A DNA stretch of 64,000 bases, taken from Muscardinus avellanarius. Its lineage: Eukaryota; Chordata; Mammalia; Rodentia; Gliridae. The stretch spans positions 855,001 to 919,000 of the forward strand of contig OY726579.1 in the NCBI GenBank assembly GCA_963383645.1, in the 5' to 3' direction. A program made the translations under genes and the position numbers. Positions 1 to 14,236 of this stretch are shown here, piece after piece (the stretch's first letter is position 1; each line of letters opens with the position of its first letter). Below the pieces are notes generated by a model. That model searched no databases and was not told the DNA's origin. It was given only the letters and a program-made list of their open reading frames with translations.

Positions 1-1204
1 TTCCTTCCATCCTCTGGGATCCTGCCCCTACTCCCCCCAAGAGCGCTGTCATCCCCCAGAGGGTACTAGGGGGCCCAAGGATACAGGCACCCCACCACTC
101 CATCTGGTGGGTAAAGCCAGCTGACTCTAAGCGCACTTAAAACCCCTTTAAAAGGAATAAAGCAAACACAGAGGCAGTGTGAGAACCATATAAAATTTGC
201 ATGAATCCTTCAAATGAACTAGGGAGAGAGACTTCAAAGCCCCTCTCAGCCCGGCTGTTTTGGCTTGTGGCTCCGGATTCCCCCAAGGGGACAGAGTCTG
301 CAGCCTTTGCTGACAGGCGACTTGCTCCAAGAGTCTGGGAAGCCCTGGCCTACAGAAGGTAATGATTTATTTATATTTCTGTCTCCTGGAATAAGGCAGG
401 AACTCCCAAGGGCAGGACTAGAGCTGATTCATCTGTGAGTCCCGGGTACCCCAGCAGAGAACTGAGGACATGACAGATGCCCAGTGAATAGTAACAGTGA
501 CAGTAATAGGACAGCAGCAGCTAAGCAGTACTTATGATGGGCTGTGCTCAGTGCCTGACACATATTAAATACTCTTTCCAATAACCCTGTGATGTAGATG
601 CTATTATTACCCTCATTTACTTATTTTTTTTTAGTGGTACTAGGACTCGAAACCAGGGGTGTTCTGCCTCTGAGCTATATCTCCAACACTTCCTCCCTCC
701 CATTCATCCGTCTATCCTTCCTTCCTTCCTTCCTTTCTTTCCTTATTTTGTGTGTGTTTGGGTGTACTGGGGATGGGACCCAGGGGCATTCTACCTCAGA
801 GCTACACCCCCAGCCCTATTTTTTATTTACCTATTTATTTATTTATTTTTGGTGGTACTGGGGTTCCTGGAAGCCCTTCTACCTCCGGGCTACACTCCCA
901 GACCTATTTTATATTTTTATTTGAAAACGGGGTCTCTTAACCCCGCGAGGCTGACTTCTGCGCGATCCTCCCGTCTCCGCCTCTCAAGCGCAGCGATTAC
1001 AAGCGTGCGCCACCACGCCCGGCTTTTATTCTTTATTTTGAAACAGGGTCTCACTGAGTTGCAGAGGGCCTCACTAAATAGCTGAGGCTGTCCGCGAACC
1101 TGCAATCCTTCTGTCTCAGCCTCCCAAGAATGGGGATTATAGATGTCCACTACCACACCCGGCTCCAGTTATAGATCTATCTATCTGTCTGTCTGTCTGT
1201 CTAT

Positions 1205-1247
<43 letters not shown>

Positions 1248-1785
1248 TTTTTGCAGGTCTGAGGATGGAACCTAGGGACATTCGACTCCGAGCTATACGC
1301 CCTGCACTACTTTTTATTCTTTACTTTGAAACCGGGTCTCACTAAGTTGCAGAGAGCCTCACTAAATAGCTGAGGCTGTCCGCAAACTGCAATCCTCCAG
1401 TCTGGGCCTCCTGAATGCTGGGATTCCAAGCATGCATGTGCCACCACGCCCAGCTTTATCTATCTATTTAGAAACAGGGTCTCTCTAAGTTTATTTTATT
1501 TTTGCAATACTGGAGATTGAATCCATGGGCATTCTACCTCCCAGCTACACCCCCAGTCCTAATTTTTTTTTTGTGTGTGTGTGTGGTACAGGGGATGGAA
1601 CACAGGGGCATTCTACCTTCGAGCTACACTACCCCCAGCCCATTTTTGGTTTTTTATTTTGTCTCACTAAGTTGCAAAGGGCCTCATTAAGTAACTAAGG
1701 CTGTAGGCAAACCTTGATTCTCCTGTCTCAGCCTCCCGAATTCTGGGATTACAAGAGTGCACCATCACGCCCAGCTCTGTATTAT

Positions 1786-1834
<49 letters not shown>

Positions 1835-2542
1835 GTACTGGGGTTTTTCTACCTCTGGGCTACACTCCCAGACCTATTTTATATTTTATTGGAAACAGGG
1901 TCTCACTAAGTAGCTGAGGCTGGCTTCAAACCTGTGCGATCCTCCTGTCTCAGCCTCCCAAGTGCTGGGATGACAAGCGTGCGCCACCACGCCCAGCTCT
2001 GTATTCTTTATTTATTTTTTATTTTTTATTTATTTATTTTTTTTGTGGTACTGGGGGTGGAACCCAGAGGCTTTCTACCTCCGGGGCTATACTCCCAGAA
2101 CTTTTTTTTTTTATATTTTATTTGGAAACAGGGTCTCACTAAGTTGCTGAAAGCCTCACTAAGTAGCAGAGGCTGGCTTCGAACCCGTGTGATCCTCCTG
2201 TCTCAGCCTCCCAAGCGCTGGGATGACAAGCGTGCACCACCACGCCCAGCTCTGTATTCTTTATTTTGAAACAGGTTCTTAATAAGTGGCAAAGGGCTTC
2301 ACTAAGTAGCTGAGGCTGGGTGCGACCTGCGATCCTCTTGTCTCAGTCTCCCAAGTACTGGGATTATTGTTGTCTGCCACCACACCCGGCTAAATAACCT
2401 TCTGTGTCAGAATGTGGCCGAGACTGAACCTTTCTCCTTCTCTCCAAAGCGCAAGATGACCCAAGAGTGCCGGTCCTTGGGAAGGAGGGCTGGCCCCTAT
2501 GCGGGCCCCCTCGTGTCCCCCAGCCCCACCAGTCCCTCTCAC
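1..2542. repeat. CPNE9 intron 16 (partial): MIR and minus-strand SINEs
   Basis: 1-500 shows no recognisable element. A MIR fragment lies at about 515-620. Minus-strand B1-dID copies, several nested, fill 623-1163 (a young ggttcctgg-type copy at 849-1022), 1253-1456, 1490-1775, 1835-2000, 2035-2250 and 2251-2391. A (TCTG)n/(TTTA)n tract occupies 1165-1252 and (ATT)n 1782-1834. 2392-2542 is unique. Confidence 0.8.
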
Positions 2543-2670
2543 CTGGCTACCTGGTTGATGACTGGCGCGAAGTAGGTGGGTCCATAGAGCTGCACAGTGC
2601 GCAGGCTCTGAAAGTAGCTCTCCAGGACGCCCTCGATGCCTGCGCAGTTGGGGTCTGCGTCATTATTGTT
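2543..2670 (-). CDS. CPNE9: CPNE9 coding exon 16 (last seen)
   Basis: A 128 bp exon for residues 371-412 ([20 protein letters not shown], then [22 protein letters not shown]) plus two bases of codon 413. L-Y-G-P-T-x-F-A-P-x-I is a copine hallmark. Acceptor ACAG|AAC, donor AG|GTGAGA. The next exon is not visible in 1-2542. Confidence 0.96.
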
Positions 2671-4624
2671 CTGTCAAATAAGACGTCCTGCTGCGCTGAG
2701 CCCGAGTAGAGTATGACCCGGAGCCCCCTGACCCCAGCTCACTTTGACCTTTCCCCTTCCATCCCCTCCAAACCCAGCCCCCACCCCCAGCTCTGCCCAG
2801 AAATGAAAACAGGAGAAATTCACTGACTGATGTAGACGGGCCAGATACCCGGGTACCTAGTGCCAGGCTTTAGCCCTGATCATACCAGGGGGAACTGGTG
2901 GGAGATCCGCCCCTCGGGGGGCAGCTTGGCCCCAAAGCCGTAGGCCGGGAAGAGCTTGTCACTGTCGTAGTCCTGGATGATCTCTCCCACCGCCTTGAGG
3001 GCCATGGCGTAGGCGCTGAGCTGGTAGGGACTCATGTAGTGCAGGGAGGTGGGCTGCAGGGGGTTCCCTGTGGGGACACAACCATCGCCTACTCCTCCTG
3101 TGCGTGCACCCGCCCAGCCAACGCACCCTCCACCCATGCTTTATCACCTGCCTGTTTATTTATGTGTCTGTCTGCTCCATTTATCACTGTAGACCACGCC
3201 ATCTATCCAGCTCTTTAACCATGCATCTACACAACCATCCGCCCATATGTCCATTCCCTCTCTCTCTCTCTAGCCCTTGAACGGAACAATAAACCCATGG
3301 GTGTTCTACCTCTGAGATATACTCTGAGCCGTATGCATGCATGTATGTACTGGGGATTGAACCCAAAGGCATCCTACCTCCAAGCTAAGCCCCCAGCCCA
3401 TTTATTTATTTATTTGGTAGTACTGGGGGTGGAACCCAGGGGCTTTTCTACCTCCGAGCTGCACTCCCAGACCTATTTTAAACTTTATTTGGAAACAGGG
3501 TCTCAGTAAGTTGCCGAGAGCCTCACTAAGTAACTGAGGCTGGCTTTGAACCTGCGCGATCCTTCTGTCTCAGCCTCCCAAGCGTGGGGATTACAAGCGT
3601 GCGCCACCACGCCCGGCTCCAGCCCAATTTTTTAATTAATTAATATATTTATTTTGGTACTGGGGATTGAACCCAGAGGCATTCTACCTCCAAGCTAAGC
3701 CCTCAGCCCAATTTTTTAATTGATTAATTTATTTTGGTACTGGGGATGGAACCCAGAGGCATTCTACCTCCAAGCTACACCTCCAGACCTATATTTTATT
3801 TGGAAAAAGGGTCTCAAGTTGCTAAAAGCCTCACTAAGCTGCTGCCGAGGCTGGCTTTGAACCTATGATCCTCCAGTCTCTGTCTCCCAAGTACTGGGAT
3901 TATAAGTGTGAACCACTACGCCTGGCTTCTTTTTTTTTTTTTTTTTTTTTGGCAGTACTGGGGATGGAACCCAGGGGCATTCTACCTCCAAGCTACACCC
4001 CCAGCCCTACTTTTCTATTCTTTATTTTGAAACAGGGTCTTACCGAGTTGCACAAGACCTAGCTAAGTAGATGAGGCTGTCCACGAACCGCAATCTTCCT
4101 GTCTCAGCCTCCCTAATGCTGGGATTACAAGTGTGCACCACCACACCCAGCTCTTATTTATTTGGAAACAGGGTCTCACCAAGATTCTGAGAGCTTCAAC
4201 TACATTGCCGATGCTGGCTTTGAACCTGCGATTCTTCTGTCTAAACCTCCCAAGTACTAGGATTACAGGTATGTACCACCATGCCCTGATCATATATCCA
4301 CTATATATATTTTTTTTTTGGTGGTACTGGGGATAGAACCCAGGGGCCTTCTATCTCTGGGCTACACTCCCAGAACTATTTTATATTTTATTTGGAAACA
4401 GGGTCTCTTAAGCCAGCGCGGCTGGCTTTGAACCTGTGCGATCCTCCTGTCTCAGCCTCCAAAGCGCGGGGATTACAAGCGTGCGCCACCACGCCCGGCT
4501 CATATATCCACTATTAATCCACTTGGGCACCTCGAGCCACTCCATCTACATTTTCTCATCCAGATATCCACTATCCATCCATCTTCTAACCATTTCTCTT
4601 CCTTTTTCATCTATCCTCCTATCC

Positions 4625-4658
<34 letters not shown>

Positions 4659-5643
4659 TACTGGGGATTGAACCCAGAGGCATTCTACCTTCAAGCTACA
4701 CCCTCAGCTCAACTTTCTTTTTATTTGGAAACAGGGTCTCGCTAGGTTGATGCAAATGTCACTACTTGCTGAAGCTGTCCTCGAACCTGCAAGCCTCCTG
4801 TCTCAGCCTCCCAAGTACAGAAATTACCGGAGTGCATCACCACACCTGACTTGTCCTTTTTGTTTTAATCTGAGACGAGGTCTCCATAGATGCTCAGGCT
4901 GGCTTCAAACTTATGAGCTTCCTGCCTCAGCCTCCTTAGGAGCTGGGATGACAGGCATGCACCAGCACACCCAGCGTTGGAGAGGTCAGTTCGTACCACC
5001 AGGCAGGAACCTAGGCCAATCCCTGCAGACTCTCTTATTAACTCCCGCCCCTGGGTCCTCATCCATGCCTCACCGTTAGAAGCGGTGAAGTCAATAGCTA
5101 CGGTGAAGTTCAGCTGTGTCCTGTTGGGAGACAGAAGGACAGAGAAATGAGGGACCAGCACCTGTTACACCCACATTTCTTTTTTTTATTTGCGGTATTG
5201 GGATGGAACCCAGGGGCATTCTACCTCCGAGCTACACCCCCAGCCCTATTTTTTTTTTAACCTTTTTTTTGTGTGTGTGGTACTAAGGATGGAACCCAGG
5301 GGTCTTCTGCCTCCGGGCTACACTCCCAGACCTATTTTATATTTTATTTGGAAACAGGGTCTCTTAAGCCAGCTGAGGCTGGCTTTGAACTTGCGTGATC
5401 CTCCTGTCTCAGCCTCCCAAGCACGGGGATTACAAGTGTGCGCCACCACGCCTGGATCCCAGCCCTATTTTTATTCTTTATTTTGAAAACAGTATCTCAC
5501 TAAATTGCAGAAGGCCTCACTAAGCAGCTGAGGCTATCCTCAAACCGCGATCCTCCTGTCTCAGCCTCCCCAGTGCTGGGATGACAAGTGTGCGCCACCA
5601 CGCCCGGCTCTATAGGACACTTTCTAGTTTCCCAAGGACCTTA

Positions 5644-5708
<65 letters not shown>

Positions 5709-6412
5709 GGGGTTCCTGGAAACCCTTCTATGTCCGGGCTACACTCCCAGACCTATTTTTATATATATATATTTTTATTTGGAAACAGGGTCTCTTAAGC
5801 GAGCATGGCTGGCTTCAAACCTGCAGGATCCTCCTGTCTCCGCCTCCCAAGCGCGGGGATTACAAGCGTGCGCCAGCACGCCCGGCAGGACCTTACGGTT
5901 TATCTGACAGGTTTCTCTGGGCCCTGATCGTTTATGGGTAACGAAACCCAGTGACTTACCCTCCTTTGATGTAATCAACAAAAGTGAATTCGGAGTCCAC
6001 AGAGAAGGAAAGCAGGGTTACCTGGGAGACAGAGAGACCGGGTGGGGCGGCAGAGGGCAAGCTTTGGAGAGAGCGTCCTGCTCCCACACCCTGCCCCGAC
6101 CTGTACCACCTCCTTCAGTTTCTCAAAGGAAGACCAGGAGAAGCTGTCAGAAACATACTTTGATTTCCGTAAGTATCCTAAATTTGGAAATAACAGAGCA
6201 CAGTGGTGTGTGGCTGTAATTCCAGTACTTGGGAGGCTGAGATTTGAGGATTGCAGGTTCGAGGCCAGCCCGAGCAAGTTAGCAAGACCTGAGTAGCCTA
6301 GCAAGACCCCGTTTCATAATAAAAATTAAAAAGGGCTAGAGATGTAGCTTGAGAGCAGAGTATCCCTGGGGTTCAATCCCAGTACAAAAATTAAAATTGG
6401 AAATGTAGGTTC

Positions 6413-6453
<41 letters not shown>

Positions 6454-9002
6454 GCTGGGGATTGGATCCAGGGGCATTCTACCTCCAAGCTACACCCCAG
6501 CCTGACTTTAATTTGTATTTAGAAACAGGATCCTTAGCCAGGCGTGGTGCCGCACGCTTGTAATCCCAGTGCTTGGAAGGCTGAGACAGGAGGATCGCTC
6601 AGGTTCAAAGCCAGCCTCAGCTACTTAGCGAGGCTCTCAGCAACTTAGTGAGACCCTGTTTCCAAATATAATATAAAATAGGTCTGGGAGTATAGCCCGG
6701 AGGCAGAAAAGCCCTGGGTTCCACCCCCAGTACCACCAAAAAAAAAAAAAAAAAGAAACAGGATTCAGCTAAGTTGTTGACCGCTTCACTAAATTGCTGA
6801 GATTGGCTTCAAACCTGGTGATCCCCCTGTCTCACCCTCCCAAGTACTGGGATTACAGATGTGCACCACCATGCCTGGTTTAAGGTGTTTTTGTAATTGT
6901 GCAAAACTAAAAGATTGGAAATTTTTCCTGACAAAAATCAGGAACAAAGAAAAAAGAATATCTCAAGTGGTCCCACCTCATACCCAACATGATTAACTAA
7001 ATCCTTATCATCTGGGCCCCGCTGCTAGCCCCTCCCCTCAGGATTTCTCCTGTGCGTCCGTCCGTGGGACAGAAACAGAAAGTTCCAGGGAGGCGGCCCA
7101 GGGCTCCAGGGGACACTCACAGTTCCCGAGTTCACATATTTCTTCTTCTTGCATTTCTTCCGTGGGTTAAGGACCTAGGAGGAGGGAGGCAGCCGTGACC
7201 CCGGTGCGGCCTGGGATGGAGGGCTGGCTGCCTGGCGGCTGGGGCACGCACCTCATACACCGTAAACTGGCTCTGGGCCTTGCTGAGCTCCCGGTAGCTC
7301 GTGGTGAACTCGCCGATAAAGTCATGGCTGCAAAGAGGACGGGTTGATCAGCGGATCTGTACCAGGGAGAGAGAGAGGGGACGGCCGCACCCCTGCCCTG
7401 CTAGCCATGAGCATGCCTCCCAGCCGCTGAGGGTGCTCTGGGGTGCCTGGTAAACGTGCTGCGCGTTACAGGGAGCTGCCTGGGGTAGATACAGGGGAGA
7501 GGGAGCCATGGGCTGCTTTACCTTCCATCCCTGTCCCAGTCGTAAACATCAATCTTCACTGTTCTGAAATGCAACAGGCAAACACAGGCTGGGTGAGTAT
7601 GGTGACGCCAGGACACCCCACCGCTTCCCCCAAACATGCCTGGCCTCCCGCCGCCTTGTCTTCCTGCATCTGTTCATGCCTCAACCTCCTTCTCGGCCTT
7701 CTATTCATCAGTCTAGGAATACACCCACACCTCCCACCATTACTACTAATAGGTAAGTTTAGAATAAGAACGGAGACCCAGTGGTGGTGGCGCAAGCTTA
7801 TAATCCCAGCATTAGGGAGGCTGAGACAGGAAGATTGTGGTTCGTGGCCAGCCTCAGCTACTTAGTGAGGCCCTCTGCAATTCAGTGAGACTCTGTTTCC
7901 AAATAAAGAATCAAATATAGGGCTGGGGGCGTAGCTCGGAGGTAAAATGCTCCTGGGTACCATTCCCAGTACTGCAAAGACAAAAAAAAAAAAAAAAAAG
8001 GATAGCCAGGTGCTTGTCATTCCAGCACTCATACTTGGGAGGCTGAGACAAGAAGGTCTCAGCCACTTAGGGAGATCCTGTTTCTTTTTTTTTTTTTTGG
8101 TGGTACTGGGGTTCCTGGAAGCCCTTCTACCTCCGGGCTACACTCCCAGACCTATTTTATTTTTGGAAACAGGGTTTCTTATGCCAGTACCCGGCGAGAT
8201 TCTGTTTCAAAATAAAGAATAAAAGCCAGGTTTGAGCTGGGCGTAGTGGCGCATGCTTGTAATCCCAGCATTTGGGAGGCTGAGACCAGAGGATTAGGGT
8301 TCAAGGACAGACTCAGCTACTTAGTGAGGCCCTCTGCAACTCAGTGAGACCCTGTTTCAAAATAAAGAACAAAATGCCGGGTGTGGTGGCGCACGCTTGT
8401 AATCCTCGCGCTTGGGAGGCTGAGACAGGAGGATCGCACAGGTTCGAGGCCAGCCTCAGCTACTTAGTGAGGCTCTCAGCAACTTAGTGAAACCCTGTTT
8501 CCAAAAAATATATAAAATAGGTCTGGGAGTATAGCCCGGAGGTAGAAAGCCCCTGGGTTCCATCCCCAGTACCACCAAAAAAAAAAATTTTTTTAAATTT
8601 TAAAAATAAAGAATAAAAACTAGGGCAGGGGGTGTAGCTCAGAGGTCAAGTACCCCTGGGTTCCATCCCAGACCCAGAAAAACAAACAAACAAAAATACC
8701 CAAAAAGCCAGGTGTGGTGGCGCACGCTTTTAATCCCAGCATTCAGGAGGCTGAGATGGGAGGATTGCGATTCAGGGACAGCCTCAGCTACTTAGTGAGG
8801 CCCTCTGTAACTCAGTGAGACCCTGTTTCAAAATAAAGAATAAAAAATTGGTCTGGGGTGTAGCTTGGAGGTAGAATGCCTTTGGTTTCCATCCCCAGTG
8901 TCGCAAAAAATATTAAAAAATAAAAAGAAAGAAAGAATAAAAAGAGGGCTGGGGGATGTAGCTTGGAAGTAGAATGCCCCTAAATTCAATCTGCGGTACC
9001 AC

Positions 9003-9033
<31 letters not shown>

Positions 9034-9326
9034 AGAAGGAGGAGAAGGAGAAGAAGAAGAGGAGGAGGAAGAGGAGGAAGAATGGAATTCTTTTTTTTTG
9101 TGGTACTGGGGGTGGAACACAGAGGCTTTCTACCTCTGGGCTATACTCCCAGACCTATTTTATATTATATTTGGAAACAGGGTCTCACTGAGTTGCTGAG
9201 CGCCTCACTAAGTAGCTGAGGCTGGCTTCGAACCTGCGCCATCCTCCTGTCTCAGCCTCCCAAGCGCGGGGATTACAAGCGTGTGTCACCACGCCTGGCT
9301 GAGAAGAAGGGAATTCTGTGTGTGTT

Positions 9327-9398
<72 letters not shown>

Positions 9399-10145
9399 GA
9401 GAGAAAGAGCGCACCCTAGCCTTTTTTTTTTTTTTTGTGGTACTGGGGGTGGAACCCAGAGGCTTTCTACCTCCAGGCTACACTCCCAGACCTATTTTAT
9501 ATTATATTTGGAAACAGAGTCTCACTAAGTTGCTGAGAGCCTCACTAAGTAGCTGAGGCTGGCTTCGAACCTGCGCCATCCTCCTGTCTCAGCCTCCCAA
9601 GCGCGGGGATTACAAGCGTGTGCCACCACGCCCGGCTTTCTTCTTTTTTTTTTAATGGTACTAGGGATTGAACCCGGGGATATTCTACCTCTGAGCTACA
9701 CCCCCAGCTCTATTTCTTTGTTGTTATTGTTTTGAAACAGAGTCTCACTAAGTTGCTGAGGCTGCCCTCAAACCTGCGATCCTCCTGTTTCAGCCTCCTA
9801 TGTACTGGGATAATGGGTGTGTGCCACCACGCCTGGTACGCATCTAAGAATCCACCAGTTACCCACTCCCAGCCGTCTATGTATCTGCTCTCTCGATCCT
9901 CCCTCCTTCCATAATTTGGGGCCCAGAAGCCTCACTCCTCTGTCCCAGCCCCCCAAGCCCCACCTATGCGGAAGCAAACCTGTCATAGTCTCCGTTGCAC
10001 AAGGCCCGCACCGGGATGCTGAAGGGCTGCCACACCGGATTCAGTGTGTTCTTCACAACCTCCGTCTTATGGCAGATGGTGAACCTGGAGGGGAGACGGA
10101 AGACTGCAACCTACGCTGGGGAGGCCTGATACTCCTAAGGCCTCC

Positions 10146-10194
<49 letters not shown>

Positions 10195-12617
10195 TTTTTT
10201 CGGTACTGGGGATGGAACCCAGGGGCATTCTACCTCTGAGCTACACACCCCTGCCCTATTTTTTATTCTTTATTTTGAAACAGGGTCTCACTGAGTTAAA
10301 AAGGGCCTCACTAAGCTGAGGCTGTCCTCGAACTGTGATCCTCCTGTCTCAGCCTCCCAAATGCTGGGATTACAAGTGTGCGCCACCACGCCCGGCTTAT
10401 TATTATTTGCAGAGTACTGGAAATTGGACCAAGGGGCATTCTACCTCCAAGCTACATCTCCAGCCCCATTTTTTTTTTTTTGGTGTGGTACTGGGGATGG
10501 AACCCAGGAGCTTTCTATCTCTGAGCTACAACCCCAGCCTTATTATTTTATTCTTTACTTTGAAACAGGGTCTCACTGAGTTGCAGAGGGACTCACTAAG
10601 TAGCTGAGGCTGGCCGCGAACCGCGATCCTCCCGTCTCAGCCTCCTGAATGCTGGGATGACGAGCGTGCGCCACCATGATCGGCTCTCCAGCTCCATTTT
10701 TTTATTCTTTCTTTCCTTATTCATTTATTATTGTGGTACTAGGGGTGGAACCCAGGGACATTCACCTCTGAGCTACACCCCAGCCCTATTTTTGATTCTT
10801 AATTTTGAAACAGGGTCTCACTGAGTTGCAAAGGCCCTCTAAGTACCTGAGGTTATCCATGAACTGTGATCCTGCCGTCTCAGCCTCCCAAATGAGGGGA
10901 TCACAAGTGTGAGCCACCATGCCCAGCTTATTATTGTTATTATTCCTCTTCCTTCTCCTTTTTTAAATTAATTAATTAATTAATTGGTGGTACTGGGGTT
11001 CCTGGAAGCCCTTCTACCTCCGGGCTACACTCCCAGACCTATTTTTACATTTTTATTTGGAAACAGGGTCTCCTAAGCTAGCGCGGCTGGCTTCGAACCT
11101 GCGCGATCCTCCTGTCTCCGCCTCCCAAGCGCGGGGATGACAAGCGTGCCCACCACGCCCGGCTTAATTATTTATTGATTGATTAATTGATGGTACTGGG
11201 GTTCCTGGAAACCCTTCTACCTCCTGGTTACACTCCCAGACCTATTTTTATATTTTTATTTAGAAACAGGGTCTCTTAAGCCAGCGCCGCTGGCTTCGAA
11301 CCTGCGCGATCCTCCTGTCTCCGCCTCCCAAGCGCGGGGATGACAAGCGTGCCCACCACGCCCGGCTCCTTTTTTTTTTTTTTTTTAATATTTTTGCAGT
11401 ACTGGTGATGGAACCTGGGACATTCTACCTCCAAGCTATGCCCCAGCCCTATTTTTCATTCTTTTTTTTTCTTTTTTTTTCATTCTTTCTTTTGAACCAG
11501 GGTCTCACTAAGTTGCAGAAGGCCTCACTAAGTAGCTGAGGCTGTACTAGAACCTGGATCTTCCTGTCTCAGCCTCCCAAATGCTGGGATTACAAGCGTG
11601 CGCCACCACCGCTGGCTTTTCTTGGTGGTACTTGGTATTGATCCCAGGAGCATTTTATCTGTGAGCGACACCCCAGTTCTATTTATTTATGTGTTTGTTT
11701 GCTTGTTTTTTTGTGTGGTACTGGGGTTGGAGCCCAGAGGCATTCTACCTTAGCATTACAGCCCCATCCTGATTATTATTTTTTTTAAAATTTCTTGTTT
11801 GGAAACAAGGTCTCACTAGGTTGATGAGAATCTCACTATTTGTTGAGGCTGTTCCTCGAACATGCGGTCCTCCTGTCCCAGCCTCCCGATCACTGGGATT
11901 CCAGCTGTGTTCCGCCACACTGGGCTGAGCCTCCCACTTGTTGAGCCCACGCCCCACACCCCGCTCTGGCCAGCACTCACGTCCCGTCTTCGTTGCTCCT
12001 GTAGAACACGAGGAAGGGGTCGGATTTGCCAAAGAAGTCCTTCTTGTCCAGCTTGTTGGCACACAGCTGCATGGTGGCGATGTCCTAGACACGGGCAAAG
12101 TTGGGCTGTTGAGACCCAAATTCCCCACAGCCTCTTGCTGCCCACGGGAAGCTGGGTGCAGGAGGCAGCATCCGCTCTAGCACGAGGACTTTACTCACCC
12201 GACAGTTGCTGAGTTCCTCTGCGGTGAGCAGGATGGTCCCACACTTCTTGCCTGGCACGCCCCTGGAAGCAGGAAAAGCCTCTTAGAGACAGGACCCGGA
12301 GGAGACATCAGGACCGGGCTGCATCAGGATGGGGTAGGGCAGGCCAAGGATCCAATTTGCCCTTTTCTTTTTTTCTTATTTGCCTTTTTCCTTTTCTTTT
12401 TCTTTCTCCTCTCTTCTCTTTCTTTCTTTCTTTCTTTTTCTCTTTTTTTCCTTTTCTTTCTTTTTTTTTTTTTTTGCGGTACTGGAGATGGAACCCAGGG
12501 GCATTCTACCTCCAAGCCACACCCCCAGCCCTATTTCTTAGTCTTGTAATTTTTTTTTTTTTTTGGTGGTACTGGGGTTCCTGGAAGCCCTTCTCCCTCC
12601 AGGCTACACTCCCAGAC

Positions 12618-12681
<64 letters not shown>

Positions 12682-14103
12682 TTGGTACTGGGGTTCCTGG
12701 AAGCCCTTCTACCTCCGGGCTACACTCCCAGACCTATTTTATATTTTTGAAACAGGGTCTCTTATGCCAGCGCGGCTGGCTTCGAACCTGCGCGATCCTC
12801 CTGTCTCCGCCTCCCAAGCGCGGGGATTACAAGCGTGAGCCACCACGCCTGACCTATTTTTATATTTTTTTTATTTGGAAACAGGGTCTCTTAAACCAGC
12901 ACAGCTGGCTTCAAACCTGCGCAATCCCCGTCTCCACCTCCCAAGAGTAGGGATTACAAGCGTGCGCCACCACACCCGGCCTAGTCTTTTTATTTTTATT
13001 TTTATTTTTTTTTTGGTGGTACTGGGGGTGGAACCCAGAGGCTTTCTACCTCCGGGCTATACTCCCAGACCTTTTTTATATTTTATTTGGAAACAGGGTC
13101 TCACTGGGTTACTGAGAGCCTCACTAAGTAGCTGAGGCTGGCTTCGAACCCGTTCAATCCTCCTGTCTCAGTCTCCCAAGCGTGAGGATTACAAGCGTGT
13201 GCCACCACGCCCGGCCCTGCCTAGTCTTTTAATTTTTGAAACAGGGTCTCACTGAGTTGCAAGGGGCCTCCCTACGTAGCTGAGGCTGGCCACAAACTGC
13301 GATCCGCCTGTCTCAGCCTCCCGAATGCTGGGATGACAAGCGTGCGCCAACACGTCCAGCTCCCAGGCCTGTTTTTATTCTTTATTTTTAAATTTTTTAA
13401 AATTTCTGTGGTACTGGAGATTGAACTCAGGGGGCATTCTACCTCTGAGCTACACCCCCAGTTCTATTTTTTATTCTTTACTTTGAAACAGGGTCTTACT
13501 GAGTTGCAAGGGGCCTCACTAAGTAGCTGAGGCTGGCTGTGAACCGTGATCCTCTGGTCTCAGCCTCCCAAATGCTGGAATTACAAGCGTGCGCCACCAC
13601 ACCCGGCTTATTGTTTATTTTGAAACAGGGTCTCACTAAGTTGCAAAGGGCCTCACTAAGTAATAGCTGAGGCTGTCCATGAATGGCAATCCTCCGTCTC
13701 AGCCTCCCGAATGCTGGGATGACAAGCGTGCGCCACCGCGCCCATCCCAATTTGTGATTTCTTGACTGTCCCCTGAGTGTCTCCTCTGTCTGTCTGTCTC
13801 CTAGCGGGGAAAGGCCTGACCTGGCCCTAGGTGGGCTCTTCAGTCTAATAGGAAGAGTCTAGACTAGCCTAAGGGACATCTCTTACTGACAGTGAGAGAC
13901 ACGGGGTTCAGACCTGGTGGACGCATGGTAGGCTTTATGATTACAAGCCGTGTGACCTGGGCAGGCTACTTCCTTTACGGTGCCTTAATTTTCTCCTCTA
14001 TGAAATGGGACTCATGATCAGCTGTGGAAGGCCAGGAAGAGATTTAACTGTGACCATGGTAGAGGAAGGAAAAGCAATCTGTAAATGTCACTGATATGCA
14101 GTG

Positions 14104-14148
<45 letters not shown>

Positions 14149-14196
14149 TAGAACCCAGGGGTGTTCTACTTCTGAGCTAAACTCCTACCCCTTTTT

Positions 14197-14236
<40 letters not shown>

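Noticed and set aside
1801..1834. CRISPR-like or satellite array
   Set aside because: Simple (ATT)n microsatellite without spacers; the DNA is mammalian.
1..2542. Next CPNE9 exon (codon 413 onward)
   Set aside because: No stretch encoding the expected vWA continuation with an acceptor in phase 2 was found; it should lie left of the window.
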